Below are positions 24,901 through 38,900 of a DNA stretch of 64,000 bases, piece by piece. Every line of letters starts with the position of its first letter. Position 1 is the stretch's first letter. Source of the DNA: Branchiostoma belcheri (taxonomy: Eukaryota > Chordata > Leptocardii > Amphioxiformes > Branchiostomatidae). The position numbers and the translations under genes were made by a program. The stretch spans positions 1,153,661-1,217,660 of the forward strand of contig NW_017804465.1 of assembly GCF_001625305.1 (NCBI RefSeq), in the 5' to 3' direction. Under the pieces are notes generated by a model, which saw nothing but the letters and a program-made list of their open reading frames with translations, was not told the DNA's origin and searched no databases.

Positions 24901-27900
24901 GGAATAAAGTTCAATGTTTTACTATGATTACTACCAACACAGATGAACTTTTATCATAATTCATTTTGTAACCATTGAACATCTGATATACATGTATACT
25001 GCACTGACTTTCTAACCCCCCCCCCAGGTGACAGCCACTGACGGCGGGGGCTCAGCCGTCACTGCGACGGTCAGCGTTAACGTCGTGAACGTGAACGACA
25101 TGACGCCGACGTTCAACCCCGCCTTCTATACACACTCGGTCGTGGAGACGTCGGTAGTCATCAATTACGTGGTCGCGACTCTCACCTGTGCTGACGGCGA
25201 CTCACCGGACAGCGAAATCCAGTACTCTATTATCTCAGGTAACGTTTGATTTCTCCTACTAGTCTGTTATTTTTTGTGAAGGAATATTTATTGTTTTGGA
25301 TGGGGCTGGTTTATGGAGAGTTTGTAGTAGGTATCTTGTCCTAAGCGGGGAGGATTGGAAGTGAATGGGCGGAGGTGGGGTTTTTTAGTTGATTGACAGG
25401 GTTGTTACCCTATATGTCTTGGGTGATAGGATATGATTTGGCATCGCTACGATTGCGTAACCATTCCTTCTTATCTGTTTTTTGTTGAATAATGAATGTG
25501 GTAAAGTGCATTTATCTAGCACTTTGTAAACAACATGGGTGACAAAAGGATTAACCATGATTAAGATAATCATTATTCAACGCCTTTCATTTTACAGGAA
25601 ACACCGCGGGTAACTTTAAGATATCGGATGTGGACAACGGAAACCCTCTGATCGAAGTGGCGAAGGCGATCGACTATGACGACGCCAGCGAGGCTCAGTC
25701 CTACACCCTGGTGGTGAAAGCTGTGGACGAGAATGGAGTATCGACGGGGCTGTCCTCAAGCGCCATTATAGAGATAGACATCACTGGAGACAACGAGTTC
25801 ACGCCGAGCTTCGCCGCTGCCAACCCCACATCACCTACGGTATGTAGTTGAACGTTTTTAACTATTCGTTTACACCCGGGCCCTCTTTCAATAGCGATTT
25901 CATAAGATTGGTACAACACTCAATTTCGCAGATAAGGAACGAATTTTGTTACGTTTTGTCTGTTTTATTGTCTATTCAAGTCATAAAATGAAGGGTCACA
26001 CAAATTCAGTTGTGGTCTCGAAGCGATCGTTGTCTGTTGGAAACGGGGCCTTGCAGACTTATACTATGGCATAGGGCGATCCCCAAGGTGCCGTTTAGAA
26101 CCCCCTTAATGATTTTATATTAAACAGCAATACGCATCTCATTGTACTTTATCGTATGATTCTGGGATATACATAGTGATTGATTTATCGATTTATCGAT
26201 CGATCGATCGAGTAATTGATTGATTGATTGATTGATTGATTGACAGCTTGACGAAGAGTCGCAGGTTGGCACATCCGTTGTCACCTTCGCCGCTACTGAC
26301 GGCGACAGAGGATCAGACGGGGCCGTCACGTACGAGATTATCAACGGCAACACGGACGGGAACTTCGAGATCGACACGTCTACAGGCGTGGTCTACACCG
26401 CTAAGGTGATCGACTACGAGACGATGGGAAACACTAAGAGCTACACTATAACAGTGAAGGCCTCGGACGCAGGGTCGCCGGTCAACACGGCTACACAACA
26501 GGTAAGTCCGCATCGGGGTCTAGAAATAATTCTGCTCACTATTGTGGATCTAGTGTAGACATGACATAAATTTGTTATTTGTGAAAAAATACTTGCCCAA
26601 AGATTGCATTAATACATTGAATTAACCTGGTTCATGGCAAGATCCACGGTGGTTAAACCTGACTACCCAAAAGTCCACACCTTTGGAAGGAACCGAATCA
26701 TGTTCGACCATTGGAACCGAATCATGCTTGACCACGCGTGTTCCATTTGGGGTCACCTGCGTTCATTTACAATAAACTCATTTACATTTTTTTAAATCTC
26801 TATTTACTCCACCATCTACAGGTGACGATAACCATTGATGACATCAACGACAACGGCCCGGTGTGCACGCAGTACCTGTACGCCGTGTCAGTGGACGAGA
26901 ACACCGCTTCGAACACAGCGATCGCCCAGTTGAACTGCCAGGACGCAGACACCACCTACGGAACCGTGAGCTACTACGAGGACCCGGCCAGCTCAGTCTT
27001 TGTGCTGGACACCACGTCCGGGGCGGTGACACTGGACAATTTCGTACTAGACTACGAGTCCGGCACAACGTCGTACGAGCTCAAAATCAAGGTACGTGTC
27101 CTAATCCATTCAGGCCTAGAACAAGATAGGAACGGTTCTAGGTACGATAACTCATGTGTCATTCTTTGACATCCATAGGCAGAGAATTACGACGAAGCAA
27201 AATCTTATTTTATCTCATCTATCTCACGTGTAGGCGACAGATAGCGACCCGAATGGGGCGAGGACAGCCGACATCACAGTCACCATGTACGTCAACCCCC
27301 TGAATGAGGACGATCCAGCCTTCACACAGGTAACACTTGCGTTTGTATTGCCTAAAATTATGCAATTTAGCCAGCCTTGTAATCAATTGTTTAGCTGCAA
27401 TGTGATTAGAGTGAATCGATGTACTGATGTTTGTCAACAATAGACCAACGTATTTGTTATTCATCAACACACAACAAAACAGTAATAATGGCAGTGTGGC
27501 GCTGCACTCAAGTTCCTAGCATATTTTAACAGCGCCACACAACAAAATACAATTTACATAAATAGAGTTTATATATATAACAGCACGCCGAAGTCCCACC
27601 ACCCCAAGACACTACACAATACTAAAGCTAACCAGGTTATAACAAAAGTTATTGAACAGGAGTGACTTCTACAACTGATTGACGAGAAAAAGGTTGCTGT
27701 CAATCTGAGGATTACAAATGCAGATTGACTTTCTATATCTGACGCACTGACCTTTATTACAGACGATATACACTGCCGGGTCTTTGGATGAGGATACCGC
27801 CATAGGCACCAGTGTGATCACTATTACTGCTAACGATGCCGACAGCGGGTCAGACGGAACCATCACTTACGCCATCACCTCACCTGCTAACTCACCTTTC

Positions 27901-29796
27901 GGCCTAGACTCGTCTTCAGGTGAGTGGAAATTATTATTGTTACAATATTAGTTGATATGGAGGTTGGTAGGCTAGTATGCGTTACACAACAACCTTTCAC
28001 AGCCAGGAACTGACGGGGCCCAATCTCTGAGAGCTTAATTTTAGTCGTACACTCCTAACTCCGGAGAACCATTCCCATTCCGAGAACTACCAATTAGAGC
28101 TCAGAATTCTTTATCATTATGAAAATTAGTCCAATAGGAGCTTACGATTTGCTGTCACCATGACGACCAATCATCATATCCTCTATCACCATGGTAACAG
28201 ACTGTTCTCACTCTGACAAAATCTGGTCTTCGGAACTCGAGATCGAAGAGCGCTCTTTCCTGGTATTATCTTCTCCCTCATGTAAACATAATGTATGACT
28301 TGGACGCATAAAACGGAATGTAAAGTATAAATTTGACGGTCACATAATGTGCTGCTACTAACGTTCTCTTTCTGCCGCATATCCCACCCAGGTCTGGTGA
28401 CTCTTGTGTCTGCGCTTGACTACGAGACGGACACGAACTATAAGCTGATCGTGACGGCTACTGACGGCGGCGGACTGGACGATACCTCCACGGTCACGGT
28501 CAACGTCAACAACGTCAACGACAACACACCTTCCTGCACGTAAGCACACTTCACATTTTAGAGTGCATACAATTAATATAGCCAGAGAGTCAATCGCATA
28601 TTTCGTCAGGAAATGTACGTACCCTTTCTACATGTATTTAGACAGAACTTGATGACAAGCCTTCAGATACGGTTCAGTATAGTAGCCCAATCCCACGCTT
28701 ATCCAGAACCATGCCTGGGGCAAATCTAGGTTCTTGGATACGCGGAGACTATCCAGAACCTTGCCTGAGCCTAGCCCTAACTCTTTCAGGCATAGAACTA
28801 GATAGGCGCGGATCTGTGTACGATAATTCCCATGCTTGTCAAATATCTTCAGTTCTGCGTACTCCTTGGCTTAGAGTAATACAATGTGAGGTAGAAACAT
28901 TGTCTCAGACTAACGTGTTGTCTCCCCTCCCCAGCCCGTCTCTCTTGACCACCGATCTCGCCGAAGACACGACCACCCCCTTCACGGTCCTGACTCTGAC
29001 CTGCTCGGACGGGGATACCGGCGCGGACGGCACCCTCGTCTACACCCTATCCCAGTCACCGAGCACAAAGTTCTCCATCAGCAACGCTGGCGTGATAGAA
29101 CTCACAACCGCCGTGGACTTCGACGGTAAAGGCTTTCGCCGTAATAGCATAATAGCTACCTGACTATGCTGGATGTAGGGATTATAATGTGGCCGTGGAG
29201 TTTGTACAACATAGAGTTCATTTGCCTACGCAGTTATGTTACTCTTGTCGCAGCCCCCGTAGCCAATTAATGGCCATATATGTGCCATAGATACAAGTTA
29301 ACTATCCTTTAGAAAGACGTGGTTAAGACTAGTGATAGCAATATATTGGCTACATCAGTATTGTTTTAGTATCGGCGGCTGTCGTATATCTATCATAATT
29401 CATTGGTTACGTTACAGACAGGGGTGTACAAGTATCTTATTTCAAGGCTAACGTCACACCAGACCCAAAACACAGACCCAAGACTTACCTTATCCGCCCA
29501 ATCAGGTGGCGAGACGTCATACTCCCTGGTTGCCACGGTAACAGACAGCGCGGCCGTGGTGGCGGACCGGAAGTCGACCACGGTGCCCATCACGGTGGAA
29601 GTGACGTCAGTGAACGAGGGCGCGCCGGTGTTTGACAACGCGCCTTACGCCGTGAGCGTGAGCGAGGCGACAACAATCGGGACGGCCGTGTACACCGCCT
29701 CCGCCACGGATCCGGACAGCACGGCGGACTCCTTCGGACAGATCACGTAAGATACATAGTGTTGATTACCTTCGCCAGTAGGTTTTTGTTCTTGGA

Positions 29797-29866
<70 letters not shown>

Positions 29867-29896
29867 TGTGTATGTGCGTGTGTGTGTGTGTGTGTG

Positions 29897-29938
<42 letters not shown>

Positions 29939-32900
29939 GTGTGTGTTTTTGGGAGAGCGTTTTATGACGCTAATATGGACCTTCAGTCCACTTTCTTTGG
30001 ATATACGGGTAGCTAACATGGACCTCCAAATTATATTCAATCTCTGCAGGTATTCCATCACGAGTGGAGACACACTGAACCTGTTTGAGATCGACTCCAA
30101 CACGGGACAAATCATGGCGAAGGCAACTCTGGACCGGGAGGCAGCGTCCTCACACACACTACAGCTTAAGGCAAGTATCGATATTTAAGAAAACCATACT
30201 TATCTGTAGTGAACCTTTCCTAGCTTCATTCACTCCTTTGTTTACATAAACATACCAAACTGTAATTTATTCCTTCAAAAAAATAACCCCATATCCTTTA
30301 GGGCTGTGGACAAATACAGATCCATATAGCACTGCCCATCATGGCCCATCCCTCTCCTTCCACTGCCTTTTACCTCCCCAACCGAAGTCATGTACCCATT
30401 TTACACCTGGGGGAGCGGGAGTACCTTTCTCAAGAAAACAACGTCTAGCAAGGAATGCCAGGGATCGAACCCGTGACCCCTTGGTCTCGTACCCGCTAGC
30501 CTAGCCGCTGGGACATTCGACGCCGCAACATAAAGATAACACTATGTTTTGGACGCCCCAAATACTAGGCCGAAGACGGAGGCACCATGTCGGGCACCAC
30601 GTCCATCGTGATCACCCTGACAGACGAAAATGACCAGACACCCGAGTGTAACCCCGCCACGTACATCGAGACTGTGTCGGAGACAGAGGCGGTCGGCTTC
30701 ACCGTGCTGACGCTGGGGTGTACCGACACGGACGACGCGGCTTACGGGACGATGTCATACTCTATAACTACCGGTACGGTACTGATTCATTCCTTTGTTT
30801 ACGTGGATAGATTGTTAATATTTGGGTTCCAGACTTGGGAGGATGGTGTAATGGTTCTGTAATTCATCCTAGTATGTACTTCATCCAGAGTTATTTCCTA
30901 ATCGATAATACAATACAGATGCAAGACATTTCCGTATATCTGGTTTGCTTCTGTAGATTCTATCCAGAACCATACCTTATCCTCACAATAACCCATTCAG
31001 CCAATATAGAACTAGAAAGTCATGGTGCTGGATATGATACACAAGTACTGCTCTATCATTTTCTTTCTCAATATGGTAAATCATTAAAGGACGTTTGATT
31101 TAGATGATGTAGAACGCATGTTTTTAATAAATTTTAGCTACCTTGTAATTTATACGTATATGCTATTCTGTCCCATTGTAGGCAACACGAAGTTGTACTT
31201 TGAAATGAGCGGCGCGGACCTGAAGCTGAAGAAGCAGCTGGATTACGAGGACGAGACGACTTTCTCCCTGAGCATCCTGGTCCAGGACAACAGCGGCAAC
31301 ACTCCGTCCAACTCCGCTACTGTGCCTGTGTCTATGTGAGTGTTTCTTATGAAATTGCTCCGTTTCAAACCCTTAGCCTAGCCTTAGTCTTAACCTTAGC
31401 CTTAGCCTAATTTAATGTAACTACAGTAGTTAAATGTCGCGACGACTAAGTTTGGCCGGTCATGTTGTACGTAGTGAAGAACCAGCCAGTAGGCTTCTAC
31501 TTTGGAACCCTGATACAAAGAGAAGAGTTGGACGTCCAAACATAACACTTAAGAAACTTATAGAAACTGGAACAGGCTTGGAGGGCCAGGAACGTATCTC
31601 TGTGATGAATGACAAACAGTTTTGGCGATCTAACTTTGTATGCTCCACCTCTTCGGAGGATGATAGATGATGATGATGATGATTGGCCTTAGCCTAGCCT
31701 AGCCGTAGCCACGCTAATGTTTTCTACCCATCGTGTTCCAGATATGTTGACCCGTCGAACGAGTTCACGCCGTACTTCAGCCCGGAGACCTACTCCAACA
31801 CCGTGTTCGAGGACGAGGCGGTCGGCGCCACCGTGGTCGATGTGGACGCCTACGACAGCGACTCCAGCGCGAACGCACACGGTCAGTATGTTCGTGTGTT
31901 TGTTTGTTTTGCTTAACCGGCAAATTCCCCTCAAAGGTTTGGCATAACACATCGGTTTAGTACAGTAGTTACAAGTTGAGTAAGATCAGATTGTAAGGTT
32001 TGAACCATTCAATCTAAGATGGACCCCTACTCTTTTCGGTAAGGCTACTTGGTTCTTTGACGTGCTCGAGGAGTGGCTATCCTCAAACAAGGGATCCCCC
32101 GCTTTATGCTCCTAAGCGGTACCCTTGTCGAAGCTAGTTACTCATTTTTATCTGAGTGGACTGAGTAAATAGGTGTTAAGTTGCTTTCCCGGGGGCACAA
32201 CATTTGGGTATGCTCTGGATCCAAACTCAGAACCTTTAAGTCACCAACCATAATAACCACAAGACCACTTTGTCACCACTCCACAGGCCAGATCACCTAC
32301 ACCATCCAGGGCGGCAACAGCGAGGGAAAGTTCTCCATAGACGACAGCACGGGCGAGGTGATCCTAGTGGACGCCTTAGACAGGGAGTCCACGGCGAGCT
32401 ACAGCCTGACCGTCAGGGCGTCGGACGGTGTGACAGGTGGAGGGACGCCCAACACTAACACCACCACGGTCACCATAACTGTTGGAGATGCCAACGATAA
32501 CGACCCGGTGTGTAGTCCGGCTGTGTACACTCGAGCGCTGGCAGAGGATACTGGCGTCTCCACTCAGGTGAAGAAATGTTTGAAATCTTTGTTATGCTTC
32601 ACCATGCCAGTTAGCGGACAGGTTGAGTATAAATTACGCTGGTATTCAAAAAGGCTGTCTATAGCTGAAATATCGTGCATATGTTGCATGTAGTGTATGT
32701 CGGAACCTTGTTAAAAGTAAAGGTAGTCCCATAGTCTTTCTGAGGCCTTAGGGGCAGTGGGTGGTTAGTCCAGTTGAATGCACATCCCTCTCCTTCCACT
32801 GCCTTGTATCTCCCCACGAAAGTCATGTACCCATTTCACACCTGGGTGGAGTAAGAAAAGTTGCCAAAGCTTTTCCCAAGGGCACAACGTCTTGGCATTC

Positions 32901-35900
32901 AGACACTCGACGCCACGCAATATATCTTAACGCTACTAAAAATATCTCAACACTTTGATATCAGCAGATATCAGCATAAGTCACTAACGTCGACGTATCA
33001 ATCCCGCAGGTGGTCACGGTCACTTGTGCTGACGACGATGACGGCACCAACGCGAACCTCGTCTACTCCACGACGTCGACGTACTTTGCTATAGCCAGCA
33101 GTTCCGGAATTATCACTGTCCAAAACGTGCCTGACTTCGACGCGGGAGCTCCCTCATCCTACAGCCTCACCGTGAAGGTAAGGGCCATGATTTTGATTCG
33201 TTTACATTAGCCTTTGTTTATGATTTCATGTAACACATGTTTTGTTTATGTAATGCAATACTTTTAACTGATAGATTTTGTTGATGGACAGAATCGTTTT
33301 TAGTTGACAAAGTGTTAAATGAACACAGTTCAGTCGAGTTCAAGACTGTCAAGTTGATTGAATGATTTGATTTCGTAAAGAGGTTCATCAGTCACGTAAA
33401 AGTAACAATAGAATATTTTTCAATCAGTGAATGTTTTTCAAAGGTGATTAAGAGGTACAGATGTACAGTCGACATCGAAAATTTTGAGTTACGTGTTTCT
33501 ACCATTCAAAAACAGTCACTGATTGAAGAATATTCTTCTAACTGTTGATTTGATTTGAAAAAGGCTGTAGACGGGGGAGTGACGCCGCGAACCGGAACAG
33601 CCCTGGTCACCATTACCCTGACGGAGACGAATGACTACACACCCGCCTTCACGCAGACGTCCTACAGCGCAAGCGTGAACGAAAACGTGGCGGTCGGAAC
33701 CTCCGTCGCAGCGGTGACTGCAACAGACAGTGATGCAGGTTGGAATGATAATTTCTGAAGTGTAAAGTTGACTTTTTTGGAAAGACGTTAAAAACCATGT
33801 TTGCGCACTATGTGACAGTTAATCTAGTCGGGATAAAATAACGTTAATTTTGGTGACGATACTGAACGAAATTTGCAAAAACTAAAAACTGACGCCTAAG
33901 AATAATATAATTATAGTCAGCTAGCGCAGAGACTTACGAGACTAGAAGGCAACCTTGCTAACCAATTCCCAACAGATTACCTACTCATGACTAGCTCCCT
34001 AACACGATCTGGAGAAGATCGGGAGGCCATGGTTGACTATGTGTGACAGGGGATTACAATATAACTCCCAACCGTGTTCCGGAGAAGGTAGGGAGGCTAT
34101 AGACGCCTATAAGTGTCAGGGGCTTAACACAAAATATAATGACCCTGCCCCTACAGGTAACGACGGCGTGATAGTGTACACCATGCCGACCTACACCAAC
34201 TTCCGACTTGACGAGGACTCGGGGGAGATCACGCTGAAGGCGGAGCTGGACTACGAGACGACTCAGACGTACCAACTGGTGGTCACGGCGACGGACCAGA
34301 GCGCCGCACTGGCAGACAGACGGAGTGCAAGGTAGGCTTCAAGTTGTCTCTCACTAAATTTGAGAGCAAAGACCGGTATAATTCATAATGCAAATCAACG
34401 GGAGACTCTTAGCTTGAACAGGCCTAGATTTGCCACAAAGAACGAAACGTTTTATTCGGAAAATCAGACAAATGAAAGCCTTGCTTTTACAGTTGATTTT
34501 ACGGAGGATATATTGGGATGAAATGTTTAAAAAAGGGGGGGGGAATTACCAATGTGATAGATTGCTCCAAGTTAATTTTATGATGCAAACATTGTAGTCT
34601 ACAACTTGAATCACTAAATGTCTAATTGCTTTCGATAATTATTGTTATCAAGGTATAAAACGTATATCACGACTAATCTCGAATTACTCTAACCACAGTG
34701 TCACAGTCCAAATCACCGTGAACGACGTGAACGACAACGAGCCGTCGTGCAGCCCGGCCACGTACACGGCGACGATCGCCGAGGACGCCGCCGACGCCAC
34801 GAACGTCGCGACGCTGGTGTGCGACGACCTGGACTCGGGCGTCAACGACGACCTGGTGTTCGCCATCTCCGGCGGAGACGGCCTGGGGCAGTTTGCCGTC
34901 AGTACCGCAGGTTTGTTTGTTTGTTTGTTTCGTCGATGAAGGTTAGACATCCAGGTAATACAATACGCCAAAATAGCAGTTACTCAAGCAACTGGGTATG
35001 ATTTTGGAAACGTCAGGCGTTTCAGCTAGTATCCACTAGCTTTCGTCAGTGACTGAGAGACCAGAGGGGAAATGCAGGTTTATAAACACAAACTATTGAT
35101 TGGTATGCAAATAAAGTGCAAATAGATACAATTTTTTGGAAGTCGAAAAGGGGAACAAAAGTCAGACAAAATGCAAAATACTCCAAAACATATTATTAAG
35201 TGATTACAAAAGTAAAAATAACAATATGGTGACAGGGGTCGTGAGTGTCGTCAAGGACGGGACGGACGACTTGGACTTCGAGACGACGCAGACCTACTCG
35301 CTGGAGATACAAGTGTCCGACTCCGGAGTGCCAGCGCTTACAACTACTGTACAGGTAAGAATAACTCTAGTGTACTGTCTATGGCTCATCGCAAAGCAAA
35401 TACTCCAGCCCATAAGCTTACAGTCTAAACTCGATACCATCGGCTAATCGTAACACAGTTATAAAGATTACTAGCCTGGTTACCAAGACTCGGGAGCTAT
35501 AATAGGTTTGGTAACCAGGCTAAAAGATTACACTCGCTTATCAGGAAAAAATCGGTCATTTGTCCATATTCTTGGTTAAAGAAATTGATCAGTGGGTTAA
35601 GAATAACCTTCATATGAGATACTCTAACGATGATTTTATATGTGAGATGTGGGACCTTCCAAGAACCACGCATATGTCTGTACGCCTCCGATGCAGTAAG
35701 TGTACAAGGTAAAGTGACCACTTCGTCAATCGCAGTCTACATCGGACATGTCTATATCGTACCATTGAACATGTATCTTGCCTCAAGTTTTTACTTCACG
35801 GAAGCAACAAATGACTGTTGTTTTCAACCCACAGGTCGGAGTGACGTTGACCGACGTTAATGAGTACGCCCCTGACTTTGACCCTGACGCGTCAGCCGTG

Positions 35901-38900
35901 AGTTCGTACAGCATCAACATCGCCGAGGACGTGGCGGTGGGGACAACAGTCATGACGATCACAGCTAACGACAATGACACGGCGCAGTCTGTCACCTTCT
36001 CGTTCAACCCTTCAAGCAACAAGTTCCTCATAGACGCAGACTCGGGTATGTATTCATTTCCGCTATAAGATAAAGTAATACCTTACCTTGGGCATCGGGC
36101 ACCAAGTTTCCATGTCCTGTTGACTGCCGTCTCTGCCTCTTGTCATGGGATGCTCGTCCTTTCTAAATCCTCCAGGAATTTCCTAAAGTCCTATAATAAG
36201 ACGGATAAAAAGAATCTAATGTGATTGAATACAGATTCGTAATTTATGCTTACTGATATTTCGGGTACATTTTGTTAATGTAAGTCTGGTGTCTTGCTTA
36301 AGGAAAACTAATCCCACTTCTGACACCATCCTAAATGCATATATTCTTTTACATATTTTCCCATTATAGGAGCTATTACGGTGAAGTCTAGCCTTGACTA
36401 CGAGTCGGTGACGTCCTACGCGCTCAAGGTGCAGGCGGTGGACTCCGGGTCGCCCGCCAAGACCAGCACCGTGGACCTCGCCTTCTCCGTCACCGACGTT
36501 AACGACAACGACCCGGTCTTCAGCCCGACGTCTTATGCCGTACAGGTAAGCACTTATAGTTGGAAAATGGCTAGGTTCAATATACATGTACCTTGATGTA
36601 GATTTGAAAAGATATCTTACGGTATGAACTTGAAATTGGGTTGGCATCCTTTAACGGTTAACGATAACGACCCGGTCTTCAGCCCGACGTCTTACGCCGT
36701 ACAGGTAAGCATGCTTACCTTGACTTACAGGTGAAACAATTTGGGTCAGGTTCGTTTTATCCCAAGGTAAATTTTGAAAGATATCTCTATGGGGATTGGG
36801 ATGAGATCCCTCCAGCCGTAATACCTCTGTCAAACAGAACCAAAATCAATCGGGCGACAAGCCTGCAAGCTCTAAATGATTTTTAGGAATCGGCCGATGT
36901 TTGCCAGTCTCAGAGCCCCATGCATTTGATAGGTTAGATTTTTCATAGGGTCGACTATTAATTTGTTCGGCGACATTCTGGGGACCAACAAATATGACCG
37001 AAACTCGGCATAAGGGAAACAGGTGGAGTACTAGTTTTTCTTCATAATAGACTTGCTTATCCGGACATTCATAAGATATCTCACCTAATTATTTTTTAAT
37101 TCACAGGTGCAAGAGAACACCACGAACGGTGCGGTTGTTGTCACCACGACCTGTACCGATGTCGAAGACGCCTCTGTCGTGTACGCCGAGTTTAGCGGGG
37201 ACGTCGGTAACGTGTTCGGCATCGCCACCAACGGAGATATCATCATGCAGGTACTCTTAATCTTGCATCTCGTACAGCAACTAATAAGTAAACAGTTCTA
37301 TTTTAAGTAACCACTGTGCATAGTCACATTCATAACGAATGTTTCTATTTAGTTGTAAAATGTTTTAATTCAGTAGCAAAACTGTGATTCGCGATAAAAC
37401 CTCATCTTGTATTTTGCATCTTGTCTGCAGGACGCCACCAACTTAGACTACGAGACCCTGACGGCGTACACCCTCCTGGTCACCTGTAGTGACACCACTG
37501 TTACCGAGAGAACCGTCACCGCTACCGTACAGATAGAAGTGACCGGGTATAACGAAGACCCGCCTGCCTTCACCAACTCGGTCCTGGCTACCTTCGCCGC
37601 AGACACGTACTCGGGTAAGCTAGCAGAAAGAAATGCCAGTTTGGTGGTTGAATGCAAAAGAAAGACAGCTCCAGAAATAACACGTACACGTAAATGCACA
37701 GTCTTTCCTATCCTAGTCCCAAAATACAGGCCTTTTTTGACAGCAAATATAGCTAACTTTTTAGCCAGCTTTTCTGACTGCTGCCGTCCTAAAAAGTAAG
37801 TGAAACTGACCACGTAAAAACCTGGGCGAACGGACAACACTCCCAGCCCTGTAAGAATACCGGCGAGCCTACGATGGCCTGAATATTATTTATTTATTTA
37901 TTTCAGCTTCATTACATAACAAAGTATGTAATTGGACAGGGGGAACAGGTCTAGCCTTTGTCTTAGCCCCCTGTCCAAGAATTATTAGAGTAATTAGCTA
38001 CAGCTATTATGGACTGATGTACATTAAAGATTCTGACTTACATCTCATTCCCCAGCCACAATCTCCGAGGACATCTCCTTAGGAGAGAACGTGACGCAGG
38101 TGTTGGCTACCGACCCTGACGCCGGGCCGGATGGGGACATCTACTACAGCATTACTAGCGGGAACAGCCAGGGCAAGTTCTACATAGACAGCAGCACAGG
38201 TAAGGACAGAACATCTTTGCAATATAAGTATCAAGAAGGATAGCTTAAAATCTACAAGGTAACTGCAAGTATCTGGACATTAAGCTGAGTATGGCCTTCT
38301 GATCGTTACCAACCTTCCCACATCATGGCTGGGAGTAGATTGGGAGAAGGTCGGCAGTGGTTGGGTGTCGGCCAGCCGAATGTTTCAAAACGTTGAAAAT
38401 CTACCGCCACCGTGGTTTGTGGTCAAGAGGATGGTCGTAGGAAGGTGCTGAATTTGTGGGAGGGGCTTAAGAGGCTACGTGTTTCCACTGATAGTTCACT
38501 ACAACAAGATCGAAAACTCAGTAACTCTCATTATTGGTGAACAAGCATCGGGTGCCTAGATGTATAATATTCAATAATATCCTACAGGCTACATCATGGT
38601 GAACAAGGAGCTTGACCGCGAAGCGACGGCGTCATACGTGCTGATTGCGGCGGCGACGGACGGCTTCAGCATTTCTATAACCTTTATCATTCGCCAGATT
38701 TAATATCTCCTACTTTTTACATACTACAGGCTACATCATGGTGAACAAAGAACTAGACCGCGAGGCGACGGCGTCCTACGTGCTGATCGCGACGGTCACA
38801 GACGGCGGGACGGCCCCGACGCGCTCGGCCACCGCCACCGTCAGCGTCACGGTGGCAGACGTCAACGACAACACGCCGCTCTGCGTGCCGTCCATATACA

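Noticed and set aside
29645..30188. Long open frames on both strands rich in Cys-Val or His-Thr
   Set aside because: They are created by the (GT)n microsatellite; the real coding part is only exons 19 and 20.
37620..37840. 130-codon frames on both strands after gene B exon 33
   Set aside because: The plus frame is exon 33 read through its donor; the minus frame has no recognisable domain and may be repeat-derived, so no gene is called.
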